From: JAICMB01 sp963795935
GTDB lineage: Bacteria; Acidobacteriota; Terriglobia; Bryobacterales; Bryobacteraceae
Direction of reading: 5' to 3'
Assembly (NCBI GenBank): GCA_963795935.1
Contig: CAWCJO010000001.1
Location: 69,634 to 133,633 of the forward strand
DNA: 64,000 nucleotides
Notes under the pieces: generated by a model
The model's database searches: none
Seen by the model: the letters and a program-made list of their open reading frames with translations, nothing else
Told to the model about the DNA's origin: nothing
Position numbers and translations under genes: made by a program
In this document: one piece after another, positions 28,629 to 37,419 of the stretch
Numbering within the stretch: position 1 is the stretch's first letter
Layout of the letters: every line of letters starts with the position of its first letter

Positions 28629-30164
28629 TCACAAGGCCTCTTTCCTTTTCGCGGCGTAATGCGGTCGTTGGGAAAGAAGCAGTGTCAAAACTCCCGCTCC
28701 GAGACAAGACCATGCGAACCAATCCCCGGTTCGTGAATAGATCGTTTCCGAATCCACATCCGAATAGCGCATGCGCCCGACCTTTTCCTCAAAAGGCGGC
28801 ATGCGATCGACGATGCGGCCCGCCGGGTCGATAGCCACGCTGATGCCATCGTTGGTGGCGCGCACGATCCAGCGGCGGTTTTCCGACGGCGCGCATCCTG
28901 ACCAGCGAGAGGTGCTGGTACCGTGCCGCGCTATGCCCGAAATACCCATCATTGGAGATATTCACGAGGAACTCGCGCTCCATCGCGAGCGAATTTGCGG
29001 ACTTCGTCGCGGAAAGGCCGATTCATAACAGATAAAGGCGCCCAGCTTATGGCCCGCGACGTTGAACACCACGCGTTTCGTGCCCGGAACGAAGTCACCC
29101 GCCTCCGGAGTGATGCGATTGACGAAGCTGAAAATTGCGGGCACGAATTCCCCGAACGGGACCAGATGCATCTTGTCGTAACGGCCGGCAACGCTGCCAT
29201 TGGGAGCGAGCATCACGGCGGAGTTGAGCGGCTCTCCTTTGGGCGTGTGGGCGACGTTGCCAAACAGAAAATACGCCCGCGCCTGGCGAGCCAGCATTTC
29301 GGCCTGGGCGCGGAACATCGGATCGCGATAGAAATAAAAAGGCCCGGGCGCTTCCGGCCAGACGATCAGCCGCGGCGTGGATCGCTTCGCCGTCCGCAAG
29401 CGAGAGATCGATGAGATGCTCATGCATCATTTCCGCGGTGACCGGGCTCCACTCCTGGTCTTCATTAAGGTTGGGCTGCACGACGACCGCGGTTTCCTTG
29501 CCGGAGACCGGGGCGGGAAGCGCGGGAAGAAGCAATGGGATGGCGAAGAGCGCCGCCCACCAGAGCTGCTCTTCGCGGCCTCCTCAGAATAGCCAGGGCA
29601 AGCGCCACGCTCAGGCCCGCAAACACGAACGAGAGTCCATAGACGCCAACAAACGGCGCGAGCCGCAGAGGCGCCGGCATATCGATGCCCGCATTCCCGA
29701 GCGCCAGCCAGGCAAATCCCGCGTTCGCGTGCGTGCGCTCGATACCGGTCCACAGCGCCGCGATCGCGGGAATGGCGTACCAATGCCGCAGCAAAACCGC
29801 CGCCAGCATCGAAAAAATGCCCAGATGAATCGCCTTGATAAAACAAAACAGCAGAAACGTCGCCCAGCCGCCCCAGCGGCCCATGCCGCCGTAATGTTCG
29901 AGCACGAATTGAATCCAGTAACAGACGCCGAACCAATAGACCACGCCGGCGGTCCAGCCCAGCAGGAATCGCATCCACGGCCGCGGCTCGCGCCAGAGGC
30001 GCGAGCAGCAACGGCGTGAGCGCGAAGGGCGCAAGAAAAGTAGCGTTGAAGTTAGGGAAAAGAAGGATCAAGAACGCAGCCGTAAGCAGCGCGAGCGCCC
30101 AATTCAAAGCCGGGTTAAGCCAAACGATAACCGAGGGATCAATCCGGCCGCGTAGCCTGTTCAT
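28629..30164 (-). CDS. lnt: Apolipoprotein N-acyltransferase (several frameshifts)
   Basis: Lnt transfers the third acyl chain to lipoprotein N-termini in the inner membrane. Across about 512 codons and roughly five frame changes the expected order is seen: N-terminal helices (NWALALLTAAFLILLFPNFN), GWTAGVVYWFGVCYWIQFVL, the nitrilase domain with the catalytic Glu in IVWPEAPGPFYF, the Lys region GRYDKMHLVPFGEFVP, the catalytic Cys in LGAFICYESAFP, then FLVNISNDGYFGHSAARYQH and RATNDGISVAIDPAG. All catalytic residues are present, so the breaks look like sequence errors. It overlaps the lipA end by 26 nt. Confidence 0.88.
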
Positions 30165-31047
30165 TCACCTGGTCGGCCATATAGGAGCTTCGTACCAGCG
30201 GACCGCTGAAAACCGTCTTGAGGCCCACCGACAAGCCGTAATCCCGGTACGCGTCGAATTCGGCGGGCGTAACGAAGCGCGCAACCGGGAGGTTCCTGCG
30301 GCTGGGCTGCAAGTATTGTCCAATGGTGGCGACGTCCACATTGGAGGCCGCCAGGTCGCGAAGCAGCTCTTCCACTTCCTGGCGTTCTTCGCCGAGACCG
30401 GTCATCAAGCCGGACTTGGTCGGCGATTGCGGCCGGTAGCTCTTGGCAAACCGCAGGACATCGAGCGATTGCCGGTAATTCGCCTGCGGCCTGACGCGGC
30501 GGTAGAGACGCGGCGACCGTCTCCACATTATGGTTGAAGACGTCGGGCGAGGCATCGAGCACGCGCGCCAGTGCGTCCCTGTCGCCGCAAAAATCCGGCG
30601 TCAGCACTTCGATGCGCGCATGCGGCAGCGCGCCGCGCACTTGGCGCACCGTCTCCGCGAAATGGCGCGAGCCGCCGTCGCGCAAATCGTCGCGATTTAC
30701 CGACGTGATCACTACATAACGCAGGTTCATAGCGGCGGCCATGCGCGCCACGTTGGCTGGCTCCTCCGGATCGAGCGCGAATTCCTTCTTGTGCGGCGAT
30801 CCTTTCGGCACGGAGCAGAACCCGCACCCCCGCGTGCAAAGATTTCCGAGGATCATGAAAGTGGCCGCGCCGCGGTGAAAGCACTCGTGCATGTTGGGAC
30901 AGCGCGCCGATTCGCACACGGTGTGGAGGTTGAGCCGCCGCAGGTCCGCCTTCAAATCGTGAACCTCCGTGAAGTGCGTATCGGCTTTCCGCAGCCATTC
31001 GGGAAGCGCGGCTGCGGCGCCGGCCGGCGATCGAGTTGAACCAGCAT
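30139..31047 (-). CDS. lipA: Lipoyl synthase (two frameshifts)
   Basis: A radical SAM enzyme that inserts two sulfurs into protein-bound octanoate. It has the auxiliary-cluster cysteines in CESARCPNMHECFH and the radical-SAM CxxxCxxC in LCTRGCGFCSVPKG, followed by YVVITSVNRDDLRDGG and TPDFCGD, and, after a net +1 shift near 30520, YRQSLDVLRFAKSY, KSGLMTGLGEERQEV and IGQYLQPSRRNLPV. A second shift lies near 31020, just after ATG 31047 (MLVQLDRRP). The start overlaps the SPOR-protein stop as TGATG. Corrected length is about 302, typical of the family. Confidence 0.93.
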
Positions 31048-31641
31048 CAATATCGTTGCAGGATCGGATTCTTAAAACCGGCGGCCTCGAGATCGTTGCG
31101 CACTTTAGACGTATCGGCCGCATCACCCAGTGGTCCAACCAGCACCCGGAAGTAGCCGTCCTTCGGCGCGGGCGCGACAATCGCCTTCAAGCCCTTTTTT
31201 GCAAGGGTTTCCGAGATGATCTCGGCCTCCGGGCGGCTGGTCGATACGACCTGCCAGTAGTGGCCCGGCGCCGGTTGGTCCACGGCGGCAGTGGTGGCGC
31301 GGGCCGACGGCGGTTCTGCCTTCCGTTCCGGGCCCGCGGCGGCGGGCTTGTCTTCGGGCGCGCTGCGGGGCGGGAGCGGCCGTTGCGGCCTGCGGAGCCG
31401 CCGCGGCGGTCTGGTCCGTATCGCCTCGTGCGGATGGCTCGACAACGATCGGTTTCGCCGGCACAGTGCTGCGCGCGTCGGCCGATACCGGGGCCGAGTT
31501 TCTCCCCACGATATAACCCATGGAGAAAAAGACGGCCAGCAGGATCACCACGATCAGAAATACGCTGATCAGTTGGCGGTTGCCGAGCACTAATTCAAAT
31601 TCGCCTTCGTCCGTTCTTGCCAAACCTACTCCGCCTTTCAA
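31047..31641 (-). CDS. SPOR-domain membrane protein (one frameshift)
   Basis: About 198 residues: a short cytoplasmic head (EGEFELVLGNRQ), one membrane helix (LISVFLIVVILLAVFFSMGY), a Pro/Ala-rich linker, then, after a net +1 shift near 31370, a SPOR domain (YWQVVSTSRPEAEIISETLA to GYFRVLVGPLGD and AAGFKNPILQ). SPOR domains bind denuded septal peptidoglycan, so a role in division or wall remodelling is likely. It is upstream of and translationally coupled to lipA, and 9 bp downstream of the slipin gene. Confidence 0.82.
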
Positions 31642-31649
31642 AAGCTCCG

Positions 31650-32429
31650 TCAGGGCGCCGCGACTTCGGGTGTCCCGATCTTCTCCAAAGCGCGCCCTAA
31701 AGACGCAATTATATCTATGGGGAGCGGGAATATGATCGTGGTATTCTTTTCGGCCCCGATTTCAAGCAGCGTCTGCAGGTACCGCAATTGCAGCGCCATG
31801 GGCTCCCGTTGAATCACCTCCGCCGCCATGCCCAACTTCTCCGCCGCCATATATTCGCCCTCGGCGTGAATGACTTTGGCGCGGCGCTCGCGCTCGGCCT
31901 CCGCTTGCCGCGCAATGGCGCGTATCATCTGGTCCGGCAGATCCACCTGCTTGACTTCCACTAGAGTCACTTTTATGCCCCACGGTCCCGTGTGCATATC
32001 GAGCACCGCCTGCAGGCGCAGATTCAGTCTTTCCCGCTGGCTCAGCAGTTCGTCCAATTCGACTTCGCCCAGCACGCTGCGCAGCGTCGTTTGCGACACC
32101 TGCGATGTCGCATAGAGAAAATTGGCGACTTCTATAACGGCCTTGATCGGATCCACGACCCGGAAGTACACCACGGCATTGACTTTCACCGAGACGTTGT
32201 CGCGCGTAATAACGTCCTGCGGCGGCACCTCCATCGCTTCAATCCGCAGTGAAGTACGAACAATGCGATCGAGCGGGGCGAAAATCAGAATGACGCCGGG
32301 ACCTTTCGGCTGCGGCAGCACCCTGCCCAGCCGGAATATCACTCCCCGCTCATACTCGGCCAGAATTTTGATCGACGACAGCAGATACACGGCGACCACA
32401 ATGACCGGTACCCAGACCAGAACATCCAT
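31650..32429 (-). CDS. Slipin (SPFH/stomatin-family membrane protein)
   Basis: A 259-residue membrane-anchored protein with an N-terminal hydrophobic hairpin (VLVWVPVIVVAVYLLSSIK), the SPFH/band-7 domain (AEYERGVIFRLGRVLPQPKG, PPQDVITRDNVSVKVNAVVY, LRSVLGEVELDELLSQRERL) and a helical C-terminus rich in Ala and Glu (RQAEAERERRAKVIHAEGEY). Slipins form oligomeric assemblies in membrane microdomains. They often pair with an NfeD-like protein, which is not present here. Confidence 0.93.
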   Translation of the reverse strand: MDVLVWVPVIVVAVYLLSSIKILAEYERGVIFRLGRVLPQPKGPGVILIFAPLDRIVRTSLRIEAMEVPPQDVITRDNVSVKVNAVVYFRVVDPIKAVIEVANFLYATSQVSQTTLRSVLGEVELDELLSQRERLNLRLQAVLDMHTGPWGIKVTLVEVKQVDLPDQMIRAIARQAEAERERRAKVIHAEGEYMAAEKLGMAAEVIQREPMALQLRYLQTLLEIGAEKNTTIIFPLPIDIIASLGRALEKIGTPEVAAP

Positions 32430-32524
32430 AACCCACCGCCTTCCCCAGCAGGTATTGCCGCGGATCGATCGCCTGACTTGCTCGCTGGTATGGCTCTAGC
32501 ATAACAGCGCGCCGGGAGCGGAAC

Positions 32525-33199
32525 CTAGTCGCTGCCCGCGGCGGCAGTCGTCTGCTTCTTTGCGGTGCGCTTGTTGTAGTCGGAAAGAACGCGATTGACG
32601 TAGTTAATGGTCTCGCGGTATGGCGGGATGCCCTTGTATTTGTCCACGGCCCCCGGGCCGGCATTGTAGGCCGCCACGGCCTTGGAGACCTTGCCGTCAT
32701 AGCGCGCAAGCAACTCCGCGAGATATTCCGCGCCGGCTTCGGCGTTCTGCCGCGCATTGTAAGGATCGGCGTTCAGCGCCGCGGCGGTCGCGGGCATCAG
32801 CTGCATCAAGCCCACAGCCCCCTTTGGCGATACGGCATTCTGCTGAAACGCCGACTCGGCCTTTGCAATGCTGTGGACGATCTCGCGCGGCAGCCCGGCT
32901 TTCACGGCGGCGCGGTCGAGCAGCTCCTGCGGCGTTAAATTGTTCACCGCAACCGCGGCGGCCGCAGACGCTGGGAGGGGCGCGGCCGGAGGAGGAGGCG
33001 GGGGGACGTAATCCTCCTGCTCGAAGTTCTTCACCCGCGCCGCGGGCAACTCTATCGATCCCGTTGTTGTGATCAGCCGGACGAGGTTTCCCTCCGTCTC
33101 GTGGCGCTCGGCGCGGATGCGCTGCCCGTTGGCGAGCACGGCATACTCGCCCGCCGTCGCGGACACGGATATCGCTGCAAAGACAAAAAGGACCTTCAT
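32525..33199 (-). CDS. Lytic transglycosylase (SLT family)
   Basis: About 224 residues with a signal peptide (MKVLFVFAAISVSATAGEY), a short N-terminal beta module (VLANGQRIRAERHE) and a proline hinge, then a Slt-type catalytic domain: the catalytic Glu in HSIAKAESAFQQNAVSPKG, the GLMQLMPATA motif and AVAAYNAGPGAVDKY. It cleaves peptidoglycan glycan strands to 1,6-anhydro-muramyl products in the periplasm. The frame is open from 33232, but ATG 33199 directly precedes the signal peptide. Confidence 0.93.
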   Translation of the reverse strand: MKVLFVFAAISVSATAGEYAVLANGQRIRAERHETEGNLVRLITTTGSIELPAARVKNFEQEDYVPPPPPPAAPLPASAAAAVAVNNLTPQELLDRAAVKAGLPREIVHSIAKAESAFQQNAVSPKGAVGLMQLMPATAAALNADPYNARQNAEAGAEYLAELLARYDGKVSKAVAAYNAGPGAVDKYKGIPPYRETINYVNRVLSDYNKRTAKKQTTAAAGSD

Positions 33200-33276
33200 G
33201 CCGGGAACCGGTCTATACGGATGACGCGTCACACGCCTGGACCGTGCACTTCCTCTACTGTAGCGCGAGTCGCTCT

Positions 33277-34195
33277 TTACCGTACTCCCGCGAGCACAGC
33301 GCCGCCGAACACCTCCGCGGCGATCCGGAAGGTGTTGGCGTGAGCGTCCACCGTAATATCAATCGGCTTCGAATATCCCCCGCCGAGCGTTACGACGAAC
33401 GGAATTCCCCGCTCCCGGACTAAGGTCATGACGCGCCGGTCCCGTTCCTTTAAGCCCTCGCTGGTAAGCTCCAGGCGACCCAGCGAATCGCCGCGCAACG
33501 CGTCCACGCCCGCTTGGTAGAAGACAATATCGGGATCGAACTGCATAACCCGCGGCAATAACGCCGTCAAGGCGCACAGGTATTCCACGTCTCCGGCGCC
33601 TTCGCGCAACTCCACGTCGATGTCGCTGCGCTGCTTGTGAAACGGGAAATTAGAGGCGCAATGAATGGACGTAGTCAGTACTCCGGGGTCGCCCTCAAAG
33701 AAACTGGCGGTCCCGTCGCCCTGATGTACGTCCAGATCGATGACGGCGGCGCGGCGTATGCGGCCCCTCGAACGCAGCCACGCGATGGCCACCGCAAAGT
33801 CGTTGAACACGCAAAATCCGGATCCCTCGGCGCGGAATGCGTGGTGCGTTCCGCCCGCCAGATTCCCGCCCCAGCCCATCTCCAGCGCCTCCGTCGCAGC
33901 GCCCCAGCGTTCCGCCTGTCGAAGCGAGCGTTCGCCTCACCAGCCCCTCCGACCAAGGGAATCCAATGCGCCGCATTGCTGGCGCGCCCAACGTTCCGCT
34001 CAGAAAGGCGTCGACGTATTCCGGATCGTGCGCCAGCTTGATGACGCCGGAATCGGCCAACGCGGCGCACTCGAAACGGTAGAACCCATCGGCGGCTAGC
34101 CGCTCCCGCAGGAGCGCATACTTCGTCATCGGGAACTTATGCCCGTCCGGCAACGGAATAGTATACGAATCGGCGAAAAAGAGACGCTTCGCCAC
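33277..34195 (-). CDS. Histone deacetylase-family hydrolase (one frameshift)
   Basis: An arginase/deacetylase-fold zinc enzyme of about 305 residues, like bacterial HDAC-like proteins that act on acetyl-polyamines or acetyl-lysine. The N-terminal half has FADSYTIPLPDGHKFPMTKY and HDPEYVDAFLSG. After a net +1 shift near 33925 come GGNLAGGTHHAFRAEGSGF (catalytic His pair), AVIDLDVHQGDGTASFF (metal-binding Asp/His), YQAGVDALRGDSLGRL and VVTLGGGYSK. GTG 34195 is chosen because it lies 4 nt after the DUF1080 stop. The target is unknown. Confidence 0.88.
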
Positions 34196-34199
34196 GCAC

Positions 34200-34833
34200 T
34201 CAGCGGTTCGACAGGTCGCGAATCCAAATATCCTTGAAGCGCATGTTGCCGCGCCCCCCGGAGTGCAACTGCAGCGCGATCCCGCCGTCCTGCGCCTTCG
34301 GCTTGGGGTCCGTGAAATCCACCATCTGGATGGCATTCAGCCGCGCGATGTAGCGGTTCCCCACAACCTCGAGCAGATACTCGTTCCAGTCCTCCGGCCG
34401 TATGACACTTGCGTTTTCCGGCGCCGGCCAGACAATCCATTGCCGCCCGACATCGTAAATCCCGCCGGTGTGGTGGTTGATGTCGCAATCGATCTCGAAC
34501 TGCGGCCCTTGCGTCACATCCGCCGTGCCGGGCTTGAACTCGGCGCGAAAGAAAACGCCGCTGTTGCCGTCGCCTTCGCATTTGAAGCGCAGCGACAGCT
34601 CGAAATCCGTGTAATTTTTCGTAGTGCGCAAATAGCCGTACTGCTTCGTAATGGCGTATCCGTGAATGGTCCCGTTCTCCACCGCCCACTTTTCGTGCCC
34701 GATCTCGGTCCAACCCGTAAGGTCGGCGCCGTTGAACAGCGACACCCAATCTTCGCCCGGAAGCTTCGGCCTCGGCGGTCTGCGCCGTCAGGGAAGCCGC
34801 CATAACCAACGCGAGCGCAAGACGCGTAATCAT
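34200..34833 (-). CDS. DUF1080 (3-keto-disaccharide hydrolase-like) secreted protein (one frameshift)
   Basis: A secreted concanavalin-like beta-sandwich protein of about 210 residues. The signal peptide is MITRLALALVMAASLTAQTA. A net +1 shift near 34760 leads to VSLFNGADLTGW, the classic DUF1080 opening, then EKWAVENGTIHGYAI, SLRFKCEGDGNSGVFFRAEF, GPQFEIDCDINHHTGGIYD and a C-terminal GGIALQLHSGGRGNMRFKDI. Characterised relatives bind or cleave 3-keto-glycosides. It sits between the DHH phosphoesterase (adjacent, no gap) and the HDAC-like gene, so all three are probably co-transcribed. Confidence 0.85.
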
Positions 34834-35791
34834 TTATGTTGTCTCCAGTTCGTGCCTGATCTCTTGGGCCACACTGCGGGCCTGTTCCACCGCGCCGATC
34901 TCGAAGCTGATCGCGCCCACGCGCGGATGTCCGCCGCCGCCATAGCGTTCGCAAATCGTCGCCAGATTATGGGTCGGCTCGCGGCTCGCCCAAGGGTTCG
35001 ATCCCACCGAAACCTTCGTCCGGAAACTCGACGTGCTCACCGAGACCGTATAGGTGCTATCGGGGAAAAGATAATAAGGGATGAACTTGTTATAGCCGTC
35101 CATGCCGTCCCCGGTAAGGTCGAAGAAAATCACGCCTTCATTGCAGGAAGCCTTGCCGCGGATGATGTCCACGGACCGCAGGTGCCGCTCGTACAGCGGA
35201 GCGTAAAGGTTACGGACCTCCGCGTCCTCGACGATCTGCGACAGAGGGCAATGGCGCATCAGGCGTATGATGCGGTGTACGATATCGCTTCCGTTGGCGC
35301 TCTCGATCACCATGCGTAATTTTCATCGCCGGCTCGCGCAACTCGACCGCGGCTTCGGCGCTTTCATACAGCGCCCCGTCCACGATGTCGGCCCATTGCA
35401 CCAGCTCCTCCAGATCCGGCGCTTCATAGCCGAACTTTTCCCGCGCCACCGTTGCGATGAACATGGTGCAGGAGTGGAACGACGGATCGTACAGCTTTTT
35501 GCCGCTGCGATCGCGGCGAAAGTGCTCGGCGTCCTCGGGACTCAGAAATGCGCTCTGATGATGATCGAACCACCAGGTGAGCCGCGGATCGGGCGAGTAT
35601 TTGAAATCCACGATGGCGTTAACGTCGCCATCGAAGAGGCTCGCTTCAAAAAGCTGGGTGGCTTTGTGGGCCAGACCCGTGAAGTCGAACCGCGCTCCCG
35701 GAGAAAACTTCTCTTCGTGGAAACGGCTGAAAAACGCCGCCGAAGCCGCTCCATCGAAGCAGTGGTCGTGGTACAGGATTCTCACCCGCAT
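34834..35791 (-). CDS. DHH-superfamily phosphoesterase (one frameshift)
   Basis: About 318 residues. The N-terminal DHH domain has LYHDHCFDGAASAAFF, IVDFKYSPDPRLTWWFDHHQ (metal-binding DHH) and VQWADIVDGALYES. A net +1 shift near 35315, probably an extra A in an A-run, leads to the second half with IVEDAEVRNLYAPLYERH, a DHHA1-like part (VIFFDLTGDGMDGYNKFIPY) and the glycine-rich ERYGGGGHPRVGAISFE. Members hydrolyse nanoRNA, cyclic dinucleotides or polyphosphate; which applies here is unknown. First gene of a probable operon with DUF1080 and HDAC-like genes. Confidence 0.85.
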
Positions 35792-35941
35792 CGGTCAGGT
35801 TCCATAGTAAAAGGCAAAAGGCGCGAACCTCGGCGCGGATTCCACGCCGTTGCGCGGCATCCTCCGCGCGAGCTCCTGGGAGCGTAAAACCTTCTAGCTT
35901 ATCGCAAACGGGCACGGCTGTGTTCGCGGCGAGGCAGTTGG

Positions 35942-35947
35942 TATACT
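35942..35947 (+). promoter_or_regulatory. Likely -10 element of the tRNA-Arg gene
   Basis: TATACT ends 11 bp before the tRNA 5' end, a normal distance for a stable-RNA promoter. The -35 is not clear. Confidence 0.4.
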
Positions 35948-35958
35948 GAGAATCGCGC

Positions 35959-36035
35959 GCGCCCGTAGCTCAGTTGGATAGAGCGTCTGGCTACGAACCA
36001 GAAGGTCGCATGTTCGAGTCATGCCGGGCGCACCA
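35959..36035 (+). tRNA. tRNA-Arg (anticodon ACG)
   Basis: The 7-bp acceptor stem pairs GCGCCCG (35959-35965) with CGGGCGC (36025-36031), followed by the discriminator A and an encoded CCA (36033-36035). The anticodon stem TCTGG/CCAGA closes the loop CTACGAA, giving anticodon ACG at 35993-35995 (read as ICG after deamination). The T-loop region contains TTCGAGTC. The tRNA is immediately upstream of a small accessory islet, which suggests an integration site, but I found no copy of its 3' end downstream. Confidence 0.95.
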
Positions 36036-36290
36036 TAAAATCAATGACTTCCTTCTGGAAAGCAGCCGAATTTGAGTATCCAGAGAGCGAATCTGATTGG
36101 GCGATTTGGGTGGGCTGCTGACCTTCCGGCCAGCACCAGACCGCCAACGCTGTAGCAGAAAACTCCACCCTAGCCCGCGGGAGCCGCTGTTAACGCGAAA
36201 GTCAATCGACAATTCCGGGTCTGACGATTCAGACGAAGTTGCCCAGGAATAAGTCGCACGCTACGACGCGCGTTTTTTCTCCGTGCGAAA
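36036..36290. other. Intergenic region after tRNA-Arg, no gene seen
   Basis: About 255 bp of less GC-rich sequence. The minus-strand open frame here (36212 to 35991) runs into the tRNA and is not credible. No att-like repeat of the tRNA end is visible. Confidence 0.5.
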
Positions 36291-36320
36291 TTCAAACATT
36301 TTACTTATACTTTGTTTGAA
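36291..36320 (+). promoter_or_regulatory. Promoter within a perfect inverted repeat (operator of the HTH/TIR-like cassette)
   Basis: TTCAAACA (36291-36298) and TGTTTGAA (36313-36320) form a perfect 8-bp inverted repeat with a 14-bp spacer. The -10-like hexamer TATACT (36306-36311) lies inside it, 20 bp before the start codon at 36331. A dimeric regulator bound here would cover the promoter. The two HTH proteins encoded directly downstream are the obvious candidates. Confidence 0.6.
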
Positions 36321-36330
36321 GTAGCGCTTT

Positions 36331-36606
36331 ATGGCCCAGAAACTCGCTGGTGAACCTGAGGACGATCACTGGTTGGAAGTTATCGGACGGTCACTGGCCT
36401 ACATGTGCTTGCATTCTGCGAACATGGCAGAGCGTTCGCTAGCGGACAAGGCAGGGCTGTTGGAGGCCCTGGGCCTGAGCCGCGTCGAGTCTGCTCGAAT
36501 GCTCGGAACGAGCTACAATTCGCTAACTGAACTGATGAGGGTCGCCCGAAACAAGAAGAGATCGATAAGGAAGAATCCAAATGGCCGCAAGGCGAAAAGC
36601 CGTTGA
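36331..36606 (+). CDS. Small HTH protein 1
   Basis: A 91-residue protein with a helical N-terminal half (DHWLEVIGRSLAYMCLHSAN) and a helix-turn-helix resembling sigma-70 region 4 (LLEALGLSRVESARMLGTSY, NSLTELMRVARNKKR), ending in a basic tail. It is first in a three-gene cassette and overlaps the next gene by 26 nt. No clear ribosome site precedes ATG 36331; the 5' leader would be only about a dozen bases. Function unknown; a DNA-binding or protein-adaptor role is inferred. Confidence 0.65.
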   Translation: MAQKLAGEPEDDHWLEVIGRSLAYMCLHSANMAERSLADKAGLLEALGLSRVESARMLGTSYNSLTELMRVARNKKRSIRKNPNGRKAKSR

Positions 36607-36855
36607 AGTCTCGGAGGAATCCCGGCCGCGTGCGGATTTCGAATTAGGACGGATCGCCCGGCTGCCGGCATTGATCGCCGCGAAGGATTTGCCTCAGATC
36701 GAGCAAGTAGGCAGACTTCGAGCTATCGGCTTTGGCGAACGTCGAGATCGCCAACATCCTAGGCATCGCCTCCAACCACGTCGGGGTGGCGCTTCACGAC
36801 TAAGTCTAAGCCAAAAGGGTCCAGCCGGTCCAAAGCTGAAAGCAAGAAGAAGTGA
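36581..36855 (+). CDS. Small HTH protein 2 (two frameshifts)
   Basis: About 91 residues beginning MAARRKAVEVSEESRPRADF. After a net +1 shift near 36735 the frame gives IGFANVEIANILGIASNHVG and VALH, an HTH that parallels that of HTH protein 1 (both have the pattern LGhxxNxh). A second +1 shift near 36800 gives a basic Lys/Ser tail ending AESKKK with its stop at 36853-36855. A ribosome site AAGGAAG precedes the ATG. The two proteins look like diverged paralogues. Errors or decay could explain the shifts. Confidence 0.55.
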
Positions 36856-36861
36856 CCGCTG

Positions 36862-37300
36862 ATGGCCAGAGTCAACCAGAGTCTCTTAACGCACCTCGAA
36901 TCGAAGTTGAAGGTTGGGCGAAAACAGGTCTACGGGCTGATCCAGCGCCAGGGCCTTCAGACTCATCTTCCTGCTGAGTTAGCCGCTATTGCGCTCGCTG
37001 CCGAAAAAGGGATCGGTATCACCCGGTACGCGTCCGCTGAATGACTCGGCCAAATTCGGCAGGCGACCTCAGGTTTTGCGACCACGCCGGGTGTTAGCCC
37101 GCCTCCAACTCCGATAAGAGCATCCCGTAGACCAGCGGGAGAAAAGAGGGCGCTTCGGCGTGTCCAAAAAAGGGGCAAGTCGGTCTTCGTGGTCCACGGC
37201 CGGAACGAGCGTTTACGGCGTTCGTTATTCGCCTTCCTGCGTTCAATCGGCCTGAATCCCATTGAATGGCGTAAAGCGATCCAGATGACGGGCTCAATGA
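36862..37300 (+). pseudogene. TIR-like (CAP12/Pycsar-effector TIR type) protein, interrupted and truncated
   Basis: ATG 36862 follows HTH protein 2 by 6 bp. The first 60 residues (LLTHLESKLKVGRKQVYGLI, THLPAELAAIALAAEKGIGI, TRYASAE) end at an in-frame TGA (37042-37044). Reading continues in the same frame as LGQIRQATSG, a basic linker, then KSVFVVHGRNERLRRSLFAF and LRSIGLNPIEWRKAIQMTG, the first half of the predicted nucleotide-binding TIR-like family (PF10137 type, as in CBASS Cap12 and Pycsar effectors). Homology stops after MTG, so the segment that should follow (an IGE-type catalytic Glu helix) is missing. A NAD-degrading effector role is inferred for intact relatives; this copy should be dead. 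Confidence 0.6.
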
Positions 37301-37389
37301 GGCTTCAACATGCCCTCGCTTTTTGGGAAAAGACGCGGATGCCGACTCAAGCGCCTCCATGGGGAAGCGGACGGCTCCGTTGTAGCCCC

Positions 37390-37404
37390 GGGAGACGGTC
37401 TCCC
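37390..37404. repeat. 15-bp palindrome downstream of the beta-helix gene
   Basis: GGGAGAC-G-GTCTCCC is a perfect 7-bp inverted repeat around one base, 16 bp past the stop of the minus-strand gene at 37420. It has no T-run and too small a loop for a classic terminator. Confidence 0.4.
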
Positions 37405-37419
37405 AATGGCTCGCCGCTT

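Noticed and set aside
35991..36212. 73-residue minus-strand frame ending in CARHDSNMRPSGS
   Set aside because: It reads antisense through tRNA-Arg; this peptide is a well-known false call next to tRNA genes.
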